Origin: a virus | IMG/VR virus record: IMGVR_UViG_3300046028_004047 | Location: 1 to 20,697 of that record | Reading direction: 5' to 3' (one strand) | DNA length: 20,697 nt | In this document: positions 8,453-16,060 of the stretch, piece by piece | Position numbering within the stretch: the first letter of the stretch is position 1 | How the letters are laid out: every line of letters starts with the position of its first letter | Made by a program: the position numbers and the translations under genes | Notes under the pieces: model-generated | What the model was told of the DNA's origin: nothing | The model's database searches: none | The model's input: the letters and a program-made list of their open reading frames with translations, nothing else

Positions 8453-9309
8453 CCAATGGCATTTTAATTTTCGCACACAATAATCGTGAAGTAGATTATG
8501 GATTATTAGCAGTGATCAGCGGCGGTCTTGCAAAAAAACATCTTAATGTTCCAGTTTCATTGGTCACAGATCTCAGCACCAAGGAATGGTTGATTGAATC
8601 ACATACATGGCAGCAGGTTGAAACAGTATTCGAGCATGTGATAATTGTAGATAAACCTGTCACAGATAATCAACGTGGATTACACGACGGTGTAATCAAT
8701 AAAAAAATACCATTTTGTAATACCAATAGACACTCTGTATGGGACCTCACACCCTACGATAGAACGCTACTGATAGACAGCGATTTTTTGATATTCAGTG
8801 ATAATCTAAACAAATATTGGAATGTGGAAGCTGACGTAATGATAGGTGATTCGATCAACGATATCTACAGTGAAGAAAGATTAGGCTACCTTGATAGATA
8901 TGTCTGTGAAACCAGCTGTAAAATGTATTGGGCAACCACAGTGATGTTCACGAAAAATCCACAATCTAAACTGTTTTTTGATACTGTGAATTTAGTCAAA
9001 GAAAATTACAAGCACTATGCTGATGTCTTCCGATTCGATCACAGACAATATCGAAATGACATAGCGTTTAGTGTTGCCAAACACATGCTAGATGGATTTG
9101 AGAACATGCACACACCAACACTCCCACCCGTGTTATCAGTCATGGACAAAGACATACTCACTGCTGTCGACAAAGACAAATTAACATTCTTGATTGATCA
9201 TCGATTAGATGCCACATATTGTGCAGCATCTGTGACTGGAGTTGATATACATGTGATGAATAAACAAAGTATATTGAGACATCGACAACAGTTAATGGAG
9301 TTGATATGA
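8449..9309 (+). CDS. Glycosyltransferase-like protein with DxD motif (286 aa)
   Basis: The layout fits a GT-A fold nucleotide-sugar transferase resembling family 8. An opening strand ILIFAHNN is followed by SLVTD near residues 40-45, then RTLLIDSDFLIFSD with D110-S-D112 as the probable metal- and UDP-sugar-binding DxD. A later WATTVMFTKN segment matches the region after the DxD in this class. A C-terminal histidine-containing segment could supply a further metal ligand, but this is a weak call. No signal peptide or membrane helix is seen, so it should act in the cytoplasm. It overlaps the genes on both sides by four bases (ATGA) and is paralogous in layout to the next gene. Donor and acceptor are unknown. 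The enzyme class is likely; the family number is uncertain. Confidence 0.65.
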   Translation: MTNGILIFAHNNREVDYGLLAVISGGLAKKHLNVPVSLVTDLSTKEWLIESHTWQQVETVFEHVIIVDKPVTDNQRGLHDGVINKKIPFCNTNRHSVWDLTPYDRTLLIDSDFLIFSDNLNKYWNVEADVMIGDSINDIYSEERLGYLDRYVCETSCKMYWATTVMFTKNPQSKLFFDTVNLVKENYKHYADVFRFDHRQYRNDIAFSVAKHMLDGFENMHTPTLPPVLSVMDKDILTAVDKDKLTFLIDHRLDATYCAASVTGVDIHVMNKQSILRHRQQLMELI

Positions 9310-10145
9310 ACTTTGGATATCTGTTGTTTGTAGCACACTATGATGACATTGATTATCTCAAGTGCGCCTATGCTCTAGCTTTGAGTATAAAAACCACTCA
9401 AAAACCAGGGTATGACAGGGTGGCACTGGTAATTGACAACAAAGAATCACTTGCAAAATTATCAAGTCCGTGGGTGTTTGACACAGTGATCGAATGGGAC
9501 CAAGAGAAATATTGGGATGGCAGATCATGGATGGACCAACTGTCTCCGTTTGATCACACAGTATGCCTTGATGCTGATATGTTATTCCTACGAGATTACA
9601 GTCATTGGATTGATTATTTTATTGCCAACAGCGAATTGTATGTGGCCAATCAGGTCTATACCTATAGAGGCGAAACAATCACAGATCGCACATATAGAAA
9701 AACCTTTGACAGAAATTGTCTGCCGGATTTATACTCCATGTGGACTTTTTTCTCTAAAGGATCTGTGCTATGCCAAGAATTTTTTGAATTAGGTCGACAG
9801 ATTATAAAAAATCCCCGCGAATTCGCCAATCAGTTTTTAAGTGAACACAGGCCTAAGGTAATTGGCACAGATGAAGCATTCGCATTGGCTGCTAACATAC
9901 TAGACATCACTGACGACATTGCCTACGATTTACCATTTCCTCGAGTAGTGCATATGAAACCAATGCTGCAAAAATGGCCATGGCCGGCTGATACTTGGAG
10001 CGATCATGTGGGATTTTATCTTAATGCAGACGCTAGACTAAAGATAGGAAATTTTCAACAGAATGATATTGTGCATTACGTAGAGAAAAATTTAATCACA
10101 AATGAGTGTATACATATCTTGGAGACTAAAGCATGGAAACTATAG
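9306..10145 (+). CDS. Glycosyltransferase-like protein with DxD motif (279 aa)
   Basis: Second GT-A-like protein, similar in layout to its upstream neighbour. It opens with FGYLLFVAHYDD, continues with LALSIKTT and RVALVIDN as the nucleotide-binding half, and has FDHTVCLDADMLFLRDY with D89-A-D91 as the DxD. A later GTDEAFALAANI segment resembles the acidic acceptor-side motif of family-8-like transferases, and a VVHMKP stretch near residue 215 offers an HxK-type motif seen in that group. These are motif matches by eye. The start has GGAG at 9297-9300 with five-base spacing and overlaps the upstream stop (ATGA). The gene end overlaps the next start by 13 bases. Substrate unknown. Having two adjacent transferases suggests sequential sugar additions (inference). 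Confidence 0.68.
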   Translation: MNFGYLLFVAHYDDIDYLKCAYALALSIKTTQKPGYDRVALVIDNKESLAKLSSPWVFDTVIEWDQEKYWDGRSWMDQLSPFDHTVCLDADMLFLRDYSHWIDYFIANSELYVANQVYTYRGETITDRTYRKTFDRNCLPDLYSMWTFFSKGSVLCQEFFELGRQIIKNPREFANQFLSEHRPKVIGTDEAFALAANILDITDDIAYDLPFPRVVHMKPMLQKWPWPADTWSDHVGFYLNADARLKIGNFQQNDIVHYVEKNLITNECIHILETKAWKL

Positions 10146-10750
10146 AAGATTTTGATAAATGGCTGAGAGAATACAAGCCACCAATTACACAGTATGTAGC
10201 GGTGTTTGATCCAAATACGGGTCAAGTTATCAGCGTGGGGCCAGATCATGCTTTTGCAGATCAAAAACATATAGTGCAGATATCACAAGAAATTGCTGAA
10301 TCCATAATCACAGCTGAAATACAGATACACAACTGTCAAATAAATGTAGAGTCAGGACAGTTAGACATAGCTGAAAAAAAGACACTAAACAAATTAGATG
10401 ATGTGTTGCATAGAATTCCTGATATCAAATATTCAGATCAAATTGAATCGGATATACATATAACATATAATTCAAAAAACAAATATTTGAAAATTCAACT
10501 GTCTACAGAATACGGCGGAACCAAAAAATACAAAGGCAACGACGGAACAAGAAAATTTATTTGGGATGGTAGCACCGATCTGGATTTTTTAATCACAGAT
10601 TACAACGATCCCAACTTGATTTTTCAGATGTTTTCTGTTAAACTAAATGAACTAATAGGGCATAATGTAACAATTAAAAATATTGACTATGATAAGTTTA
10701 GTGTGTATACAAGACGCCTATTTAAAAATTATGTGATTGAATATAAATGA
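10133..10750 (+). CDS. Protein of unknown function between glycosyltransferases (205 aa)
   Basis: I do not recognise this family with confidence. The N-terminus (KPPITQYVAVFDPNTGQVISVGPDHAF) looks like a strand-turn-strand around PNTGQV. It is followed by a helical, glutamate-rich stretch and LDIAEKKTLNKLDDVLHRIP. The C-terminal half has FIWDGSTDLDFLITDYNDPN, then IFQMFSVKLNELIG and a basic end. No Cys cluster, DxD or hydrolase motif stands out, and there is no signal peptide. The PNTG turn and WDG...D-F-L-I-T-x-Y-N-D-P-N pattern seem familiar from marine T4-like phages, where I recall only hypothetical annotations. GGAG at 10121-10124 supports the ATG. It is embedded between transferases by overlaps of 13 and 4 bases, so a partner or acceptor role in the same process is plausible but unproven. 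Confidence 0.6.
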   Translation: METIEDFDKWLREYKPPITQYVAVFDPNTGQVISVGPDHAFADQKHIVQISQEIAESIITAEIQIHNCQINVESGQLDIAEKKTLNKLDDVLHRIPDIKYSDQIESDIHITYNSKNKYLKIQLSTEYGGTKKYKGNDGTRKFIWDGSTDLDFLITDYNDPNLIFQMFSVKLNELIGHNVTIKNIDYDKFSVYTRRLFKNYVIEYK

Positions 10751-11664
10751 AAGTAATTGAATTTGATGTAGTTTTTTTAAGTTACGACGAACCTAACGCA
10801 GATCTGCATTATGCTGACTTGTGTAATAAAGTACCTTGGGCTAAACGTATTCACGGAGTCAAAGGATCAGACCACGCCCATAAAGCCGCAGCAGAAGCCA
10901 GTGAAACAGATTGGTTTATCACTGTTGATGCTGATAATATTGTAGATCCTAGATTTTTTAATATCGACCTTGACATGAGTGATCCCAAGATACAGGTCTA
11001 TGGTTGGTGCGGCCGCAATGCAATTAATGGTCTTCGATATGGCAACGGTGGATTGAAAATCTGGCGTAAAGATTTTGTTCTTAACATGAAAACGCATGAA
11101 AACTCCAACAGTGATCGCGGCCAAGTAGACTTTTGTTGGGAAGATGGGTATAGAAATTTTCCATTGACGTTCAGTGAAAGCGTTATCACAGGATCACCAT
11201 TCCAAGCATGGAGAGCAGGATTCCGTGAAGGTGTTAAGATGACTTTGCTAGACGGGGTCAAAGTTCCTCCTATGGAAATTAAAGAACGCATATGGTGGCA
11301 CAATATCCATAGACTGCGCATGTGGTCAACTGTGGGTGCTCACGAAGAAAACGGAATTTATGCAGTATATGGTGCTAGATTAGGAACATGGATGGCTAAT
11401 TGCACACAGTGGAATTATGTCGATGTTCGAGATTTTGAAATACTCAGAGATATATGGAATCAATACGGTAAACCGTATGAAGATGTAAACGGTGATGGTC
11501 TAGTAGATGAGATTAAAAATTTAGGCGAAAAAATAAAAATGAGTTTGGGATTAGATTGGCCGTTTCTTGATGCGCAGCAAAGTAAATTTACTTTAGATTT
11601 GTATAATGAAACCATGAATCTCAACGACACTTATTTTAAGATGCCGGTGCCAGCCAATGTATGA
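10747..11664 (+). CDS. GT-A-like glycosyltransferase (305 aa)
   Basis: It begins FDVVFLSYDEPNADLHY, then AKRIHGVKGSDHAHKAAA, then DWFITVDADNIVDP with D61-A-D63. This order (first strand with a Y-D-E-P-N-A-D turn, a K-R-I-H-G-V segment, and an acidic DxD after a hydrophobic strand) fits a GT-2-like GT-A nucleotide-sugar fold. After it come GLRYGNGGLKIW, SPFQAWRAGFREGVKM, and an R-L-x-x-W-x-x-x-G motif in RLRMWSTVGAHEENG. The same series reappears at the end of the next gene, so the two are paralogues. The family is common in marine T4-like phages in my memory, with no proven substrate. The last ~60 residues contain VNGDGLVDEI, which resembles a calcium-loop acidic stretch. It overlaps neighbours by 4 and 8 bases. 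The transferase call is moderate to good. Confidence 0.65.
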   Translation: MKVIEFDVVFLSYDEPNADLHYADLCNKVPWAKRIHGVKGSDHAHKAAAEASETDWFITVDADNIVDPRFFNIDLDMSDPKIQVYGWCGRNAINGLRYGNGGLKIWRKDFVLNMKTHENSNSDRGQVDFCWEDGYRNFPLTFSESVITGSPFQAWRAGFREGVKMTLLDGVKVPPMEIKERIWWHNIHRLRMWSTVGAHEENGIYAVYGARLGTWMANCTQWNYVDVRDFEILRDIWNQYGKPYEDVNGDGLVDEIKNLGEKIKMSLGLDWPFLDAQQSKFTLDLYNETMNLNDTYFKMPVPANV

Positions 11665-13966
11665 TATTTTTTATGTTTCAAAAGGCGAAGGAAATACTAA
11701 AGATTGGAATGCAATAAAGTCTAGGTATCCCCTTGCTCAAAAATTAACAAACATAAAGTCTTACGAAGAAATTCGATCTAAATCTTTTACAAAAATGTTC
11801 TGGGTAATCTGGGACGATATAAATCTTACAGAATTTAATTTATTAGATTATAAAGCCACTAAGTGGGATGACATGTATGTTCACGTTTTTAAAAACGGAG
11901 AACACTATGATGGTATTTGTTTGTTTCCTAAATCGTTGACGATTTCTCAGCGTGAATTTCATCATAGATTTTTTACAGCTAAAAAAGAAATTGATATTGT
12001 TGCTAGTATTCCAAAACAATATAAAACATACAGTCCTAATACATTCAACGAATACCAACACATAACCGACGACATGTTTTGGCTAGTATGGCCAGAAGTT
12101 ACTGTAACTGACAAATCAATTTTTGACATATATTTTAGTCATCATAATAGTTATGACCGCAGAGAAAATCATGTATTTAAAAATCTCTGCAATAGTGTTG
12201 AATCTTATCTCAGCGGAGTAATCCTTTGCAGCAAATATAAACCTTTATCAAATCGAGAGTTTGATAAACAGTATGCTGTAGATAAAAAAGAGCACAACAA
12301 AGTTGTCAGCAAATATCAATACCCAGTTTATAAAATTAATTCTTATGCTGATTATTTAGAGATTATTGACAATGAAAAACAACAAATGTTTTGGTGTCAG
12401 TGGCCTAGTATAGAAATTATTGACGATACAATATTTGATTTTTATCTTGATCCTAACAATGGTGCATTAGATTATGATAGGCAAGAAAATCATGTATTTA
12501 AAAATTTATGCAATGATAAAGAATCATATCTAAGCGGAGTTGTTTTATTTTCTAAATCTAAAATTATTTCTAAGAAAGAATTTGATAGAAAATATTTAAT
12601 TGACAAAAAAGAACATACCCGCATAGTTAGTAGGTATAGATATAATCGATACAATATTTCCAGTTACGAAGAATATAAACAAATTATAGAAACAGAAACT
12701 CAACCTTTATTCTGGGGTATCTGGCCCGAAATAGCTGTTACAGATAATTCTGTTTTTGATTTATATTTTGATCCCAATGACGGAAAATACGATCAAGATA
12801 GAAAAACAAATCATATGTTTAAAAATTTGTGTAACGATAAAGAAACTTATCTTTGTGGATTAGTATTGTTTTCAACAACACAAGTTATTTCACAGAAAGA
12901 ATTTAATAGAAGATATTTAATAGATAAAAAAGAACATGCAGAAGTTGTAAGCCGTTACAGATATAATAGATATGTGTTATCGTCATATGACGAGTATACC
13001 GACATTGTTAAAAAAGAAACCCAACCACTATTTTGGGGAATCTGGCCCGAAATAGATATTATCGACGAATCGATATTTGATTTATATTTTGATCCCAATG
13101 ACGGAAAATACGAACACGATCGAAAAGAAAATCATACATTTAAACACTTATTCAATGAAAAAGAAATTTTTGTTAACGGTGTAGTGTTATTGTCTAAAGA
13201 TAAAATAATTGGTCAAAGAGAATTTAAACACAGATTTTTAATTGAGAAAAAAGAACATGATAGATTAGTATCTAAACATTCTTTATATGATGTTGTTTTT
13301 ATTTCTTATAACGAACCCAATGCCGATGAAAACTGTAACAAGTTATTAGAAATGTGTCCAAGAGCAAAACGTATTCACGGAGTTAAAGGAATTCACCAGG
13401 CGCATATACAAGCAGCTAAAATGTGCAATACTGACATGATATGGATCGTTGACGGTGATGCTATTGTCGAAAATGATTTTAATTTTAATTTAGTTATGAG
13501 TAGTTACGACATAGACTGTGTTCATGTTTGGAAAAGCCGCAATCCTATTAACAATCTAGAATACGGCAACGGAGGTGTTAAGTTATTACCAAGACAATTA
13601 ACAATATCTGTTGATGTTAATTCGCCCGATATGACCACTAGCATATCGAAAAAATTTAAAGCTATGAATACTGTGTCTAACACGAATTCATTTAACACAG
13701 ATGAATTTGCTACATGGAGATCAGCATTTAGAGAATGTTGTAAACTAGCTAGTCGTGTAATCGAAAGACAATACGAGGAAGAAACTACACATCGTTTAGA
13801 TGTATGGTGCTCAGTTGGTGTTGATAAACTATTTGGCAAATATGCAATTAAAGGTGCTCAGGCAGGTAGAGAATACGGCGAAACTAACAAAAACAATCCA
13901 GAGGCCCTTAAGAAAATTAATGACTTTGATTGGTTAAAGGAACAGTTCAGTGGAATACAATCGTAA
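11657..13966 (+). CDS. Tandem-repeat protein fused to a GT-A-like domain (769 aa)
   Basis: Residues 1 to about 540 contain five related units, whose (M/L)FWxxW cores begin at residues 47, 140, 244, 351 and 458. The units share FW-x-x-WPEI, a D-x-x-x-F-D-x-Y segment, NHxFKNL, a GxxLxSK strand, an EFxxR segment and a closing DKKEH. From residue 544 a second domain starts YDVVFISYNEPNAD. It continues with AKRIHGVKGIHQAH and IWIVDGDAIVEN (D599-G-D601), then NLEYGNGGVKLL, FATWRSAFRECCK, and HRLDVWCSVG. This parallels the 305-residue protein just upstream. The C-domain is probably a GT-A sugar transferase or an inactive relative; the repeats may bind acceptor or scaffold. By eye the gene is more AT-rich than the structural block, especially at third positions. 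It overlaps the genes on both sides. Repeat function is unknown. Confidence 0.65.
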   Translation: MYDIFYVSKGEGNTKDWNAIKSRYPLAQKLTNIKSYEEIRSKSFTKMFWVIWDDINLTEFNLLDYKATKWDDMYVHVFKNGEHYDGICLFPKSLTISQREFHHRFFTAKKEIDIVASIPKQYKTYSPNTFNEYQHITDDMFWLVWPEVTVTDKSIFDIYFSHHNSYDRRENHVFKNLCNSVESYLSGVILCSKYKPLSNREFDKQYAVDKKEHNKVVSKYQYPVYKINSYADYLEIIDNEKQQMFWCQWPSIEIIDDTIFDFYLDPNNGALDYDRQENHVFKNLCNDKESYLSGVVLFSKSKIISKKEFDRKYLIDKKEHTRIVSRYRYNRYNISSYEEYKQIIETETQPLFWGIWPEIAVTDNSVFDLYFDPNDGKYDQDRKTNHMFKNLCNDKETYLCGLVLFSTTQVISQKEFNRRYLIDKKEHAEVVSRYRYNRYVLSSYDEYTDIVKKETQPLFWGIWPEIDIIDESIFDLYFDPNDGKYEHDRKENHTFKHLFNEKEIFVNGVVLLSKDKIIGQREFKHRFLIEKKEHDRLVSKHSLYDVVFISYNEPNADENCNKLLEMCPRAKRIHGVKGIHQAHIQAAKMCNTDMIWIVDGDAIVENDFNFNLVMSSYDIDCVHVWKSRNPINNLEYGNGGVKLLPRQLTISVDVNSPDMTTSISKKFKAMNTVSNTNSFNTDEFATWRSAFRECCKLASRVIERQYEEETTHRLDVWCSVGVDKLFGKYAIKGAQAGREYGETNKNNPEALKKINDFDWLKEQFSGIQS
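12755..12792 (+). repeat. 38-base exact direct repeat, copy 1
   Basis: This 38-base run is identical to bases 13076-13113, 321 bases (107 codons) downstream. It encodes FDLYFDPNDGKY within units 4 and 5 of the repeat protein. Exact identity over 38 bases, including synonymous positions, implies recent duplication or gene conversion and makes unit loss or gain by recombination feasible. Confidence 0.85.
13076..13113 (+). repeat. 38-base exact direct repeat, copy 2
   Basis: Second copy of the identical 38-base run in unit 5 (first copy 12755-12792). The flanking bases differ on both sides. A nearby 16-base run (ATCTGGCCCGAAATAG) is also shared between units 4 and 5. Confidence 0.85.
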
Positions 13967-15383
13967 TATAAAAGGCAACGAACTTAAAGAGATTAACGGT
14001 AGATATGAATCTCGATATCTTGCTGATGCTGACTACGTGTATAAAGAACTAAACAAAGTTAGTCCGAGCTTTTGTCTTGCTAAATGGTATAATGTTAGTC
14101 TACACATTCCTACGGGAAAAACACATAGTTGTTATCATCCTAGGACACATCAAGTTCCTTTAGAAGAAGTTCGAATTGATGTTAGTGCATTACATAATAC
14201 AAAATATAAAAAAGAACAACGCAAATTAATGTTAGCTGGAGAACGTCCTAAAGAATGTGAATTTTGTTGGCAGATAGAAGATAGTGGTACGCAGTTAAGT
14301 GATCGTGCATATCGAAGTAAAGATGTTTACGAACACGGTTTAATAGAAGAAGCACAGTTAGTAGAAAATCCTAATCCACGCTACGTTGAAGTAAATTTTA
14401 ATCAAGCCTGTAATTTTAAATGTAGTTATTGCAGCCCTCATCTAAGTACAGCATGGCACAACGATATTCAACATAACGGTGCGTTTATTTTAAAAGATCG
14501 TTGGCACAATGATATTAATTGGATGAAGAGTCTTAACATAGATAACGGGCCAAACAATCCTTACTTGCTAGCGTTCTGGGAATGGTTGCCACAGATATAT
14601 CCAACACTACATACATTCCGTATGACTGGCGGTGAGCCATTGATGGATAAGAACACGTTCCGTATGTTTGACTATGTTAAAGAACATCCTAAAGAAGATC
14701 TGCATCTAAGTATTACTAGTAACTGTTGTCCGCCGGGTGATCAGTGGGCTAAATTTATGACTAGTCTTAAAGAGATTACAGATGTAGATGCAATTGATCA
14801 TTTTATGTTGTATTGTAGTTTAGACTCTTGGGGTAATCAAGCAGAATATATTCGCAACGGTATGGATTTTAATCTACTGTATAATAATGTATGTGATTAT
14901 TTGCAAAATAGTGATAAACACAGTTTAACATTTATTATAACTTTTACCGCATTAAGTTATACAGGATTTTATTCTTACATAGAAAATATTTTAAAACTTA
15001 GAAAACAATATAACAAAGGACGTCAATTAGTTTGGTTTGATGTTCCACAGTTATTAGATCCTGATTTTTTAAATCCTAAATTATTACCAGAAATGGTTAG
15101 TGAATTAGAACGCACTATAGAATTTATGAAATACAATCCTGAAACACGCTGGAACGAATTTAAAGGATTTAGTGATTTTGAAATTAGTAAGGTTCAGCGT
15201 TTAATTGATTGGATTAAATCGGATACAGGTTTTAATCGTGAGCTGGCGATGGAAAATTTTTATTTGTTCTTTAGCCAGCATGATGCACGTAGAGATACAA
15301 ATTTTTTAAATACTTTTCCAGAGTTAGAAAATTTCTGGAAAGAATGCGAGGTAAAATGCAAGAAAGCAATACACAAGCAATGA
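13950..15383 (+). CDS. Radical SAM protein with N-terminal twitch-like domain, no. 1 (477 aa)
   Basis: The radical SAM core has C154-N-F-K-C158-S-Y-C161 (CxxxCxxC, ligands of the SAM-binding 4Fe-4S cluster) and RMTGGEPLMD as the glycine-rich SAM-contacting motif. Before the core are C42, C61, C103 and C106 in the pattern FCLAKW...HSCYHPRTH...ECEFCWQIED. This resembles a twitch/SPASM auxiliary cluster placed ahead of the core, as in the family usually named twitch-domain radical SAM. The start is a GTG with AAAGG thirteen to nine bases upstream; no ATG occurs until about residue 95. A near-paralogue lies at 16050-17408, sharing SALHNTK and KKEQRK. The C-terminus has NTFPELENFW, a feature repeated in the other family members here. 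Reaction and substrate are unknown. Family confidence is high, function low. Confidence 0.85.
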   Translation: MEYNRNIKGNELKEINGRYESRYLADADYVYKELNKVSPSFCLAKWYNVSLHIPTGKTHSCYHPRTHQVPLEEVRIDVSALHNTKYKKEQRKLMLAGERPKECEFCWQIEDSGTQLSDRAYRSKDVYEHGLIEEAQLVENPNPRYVEVNFNQACNFKCSYCSPHLSTAWHNDIQHNGAFILKDRWHNDINWMKSLNIDNGPNNPYLLAFWEWLPQIYPTLHTFRMTGGEPLMDKNTFRMFDYVKEHPKEDLHLSITSNCCPPGDQWAKFMTSLKEITDVDAIDHFMLYCSLDSWGNQAEYIRNGMDFNLLYNNVCDYLQNSDKHSLTFIITFTALSYTGFYSYIENILKLRKQYNKGRQLVWFDVPQLLDPDFLNPKLLPEMVSELERTIEFMKYNPETRWNEFKGFSDFEISKVQRLIDWIKSDTGFNRELAMENFYLFFSQHDARRDTNFLNTFPELENFWKECEVKCKKAIHKQ

Positions 15384-16060
15384 CGATTTTCATATACGGT
15401 GATAGTTTTAGCATGTCTAGTGAAGTGAGATGCACTTCGTGGATTGATCAATTACATGGAAAACATCAACTAATAAATCGATCAATTGCAGGTGCAAGCA
15501 ATCATTATATATTTTTAAGATTCATGGAAGACTTAGACCGTATAACACCTGACGATTTAGTTGTTTTTTGTTGGTCTGAGAATCAAAGATATTATCAGAA
15601 AGATTCTAAGAAGACACAAGAAATTCACCAGTTGTATCATAAACACTTTTATAATCAACGTCTTCTTGAAATGCAGTCTGATATGTATTTGGATAAGATC
15701 GAAGCGGTTGTTAAAGAACGAAAGATCCGCATGTTGTTTTTCTGGGCTTTCCCTTCCGGATACGGTGATTCGAGCAATTGGGTATCTACTAAATTTGTAT
15801 CCGAGGATAGCTTAGTTTATTCGCACACATTTGAAAACGAAGTTAGGCCAGCTCTGATATATTTCTCTAGAATAGAAATACCAAAAAAATATTTAAACAC
15901 AGAAGAAAAACTGCTTGAGTTTGCCTCTAAAGATATGAGACCTAATCATATGGCTAACCAAAAATTGCACGACGAACTATTTAAAATAGTAGATGATGTT
16001 TTTCATCATAGACTAGCAGGTCAAATTAATTTAAAAAACAGGTTACATAATGAGTCATAA
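15356..16060 (+). CDS. SGNH/GDSL-type hydrolase-like protein (about 234 aa)
   Basis: The opening IFIYGDSFSMSSE is the SGNH block-I pattern with the GDSFS serine at S17 (from this start). RSIAGASNHY offers the glycine of block II. VVFCWSENQRYY replaces the usual GxND, as in the W-S variants I know from phage SGNH-like proteins. Near the end DMRPNHMANQ supplies D193 and H198 as candidate catalytic residues. Such proteins remove or transfer acyl or acetyl esters, often on glycans. Three in-frame starts compete: 15344; 15356, with GAGG at 15348-15351 but only four bases spacing; and 15380, which gives the ATGA overlap style of this cassette. I chose 15356 with low certainty. It lies between two paralogous radical SAM genes. 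Fold is likely; catalytic activity and substrate are unproven. Confidence 0.6.
   Translation: MQESNTQAMTIFIYGDSFSMSSEVRCTSWIDQLHGKHQLINRSIAGASNHYIFLRFMEDLDRITPDDLVVFCWSENQRYYQKDSKKTQEIHQLYHKHFYNQRLLEMQSDMYLDKIEAVVKERKIRMLFFWAFPSGYGDSSNWVSTKFVSEDSLVYSHTFENEVRPALIYFSRIEIPKKYLNTEEKLLEFASKDMRPNHMANQKLHDELFKIVDDVFHHRLAGQINLKNRLHNES

Larger units (their letters stand above)
11663..13279 (+). repeat. Five in-frame tandem repeat units of ~93-107 codons
   Basis: Unit spacing at the FW core, measured by codon position, is 93, 104, 107 and 107 codons. Units 3 to 5 are the most alike; unit 1 is the most diverged and lacks the W-P-E motif (it reads WDDI). The graded similarity fits stepwise duplication, with the rightmost units duplicated most recently. 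The repeat spans most of the 769-residue protein before its transferase-like domain. Confidence 0.8.

Noticed and set aside
10742-10749. TATAAATG resembling a late promoter box
   Set aside because: Seven of eight match, but it includes the start codon of the 305-residue gene and so cannot serve that gene's leader; chance in AT-rich sequence.
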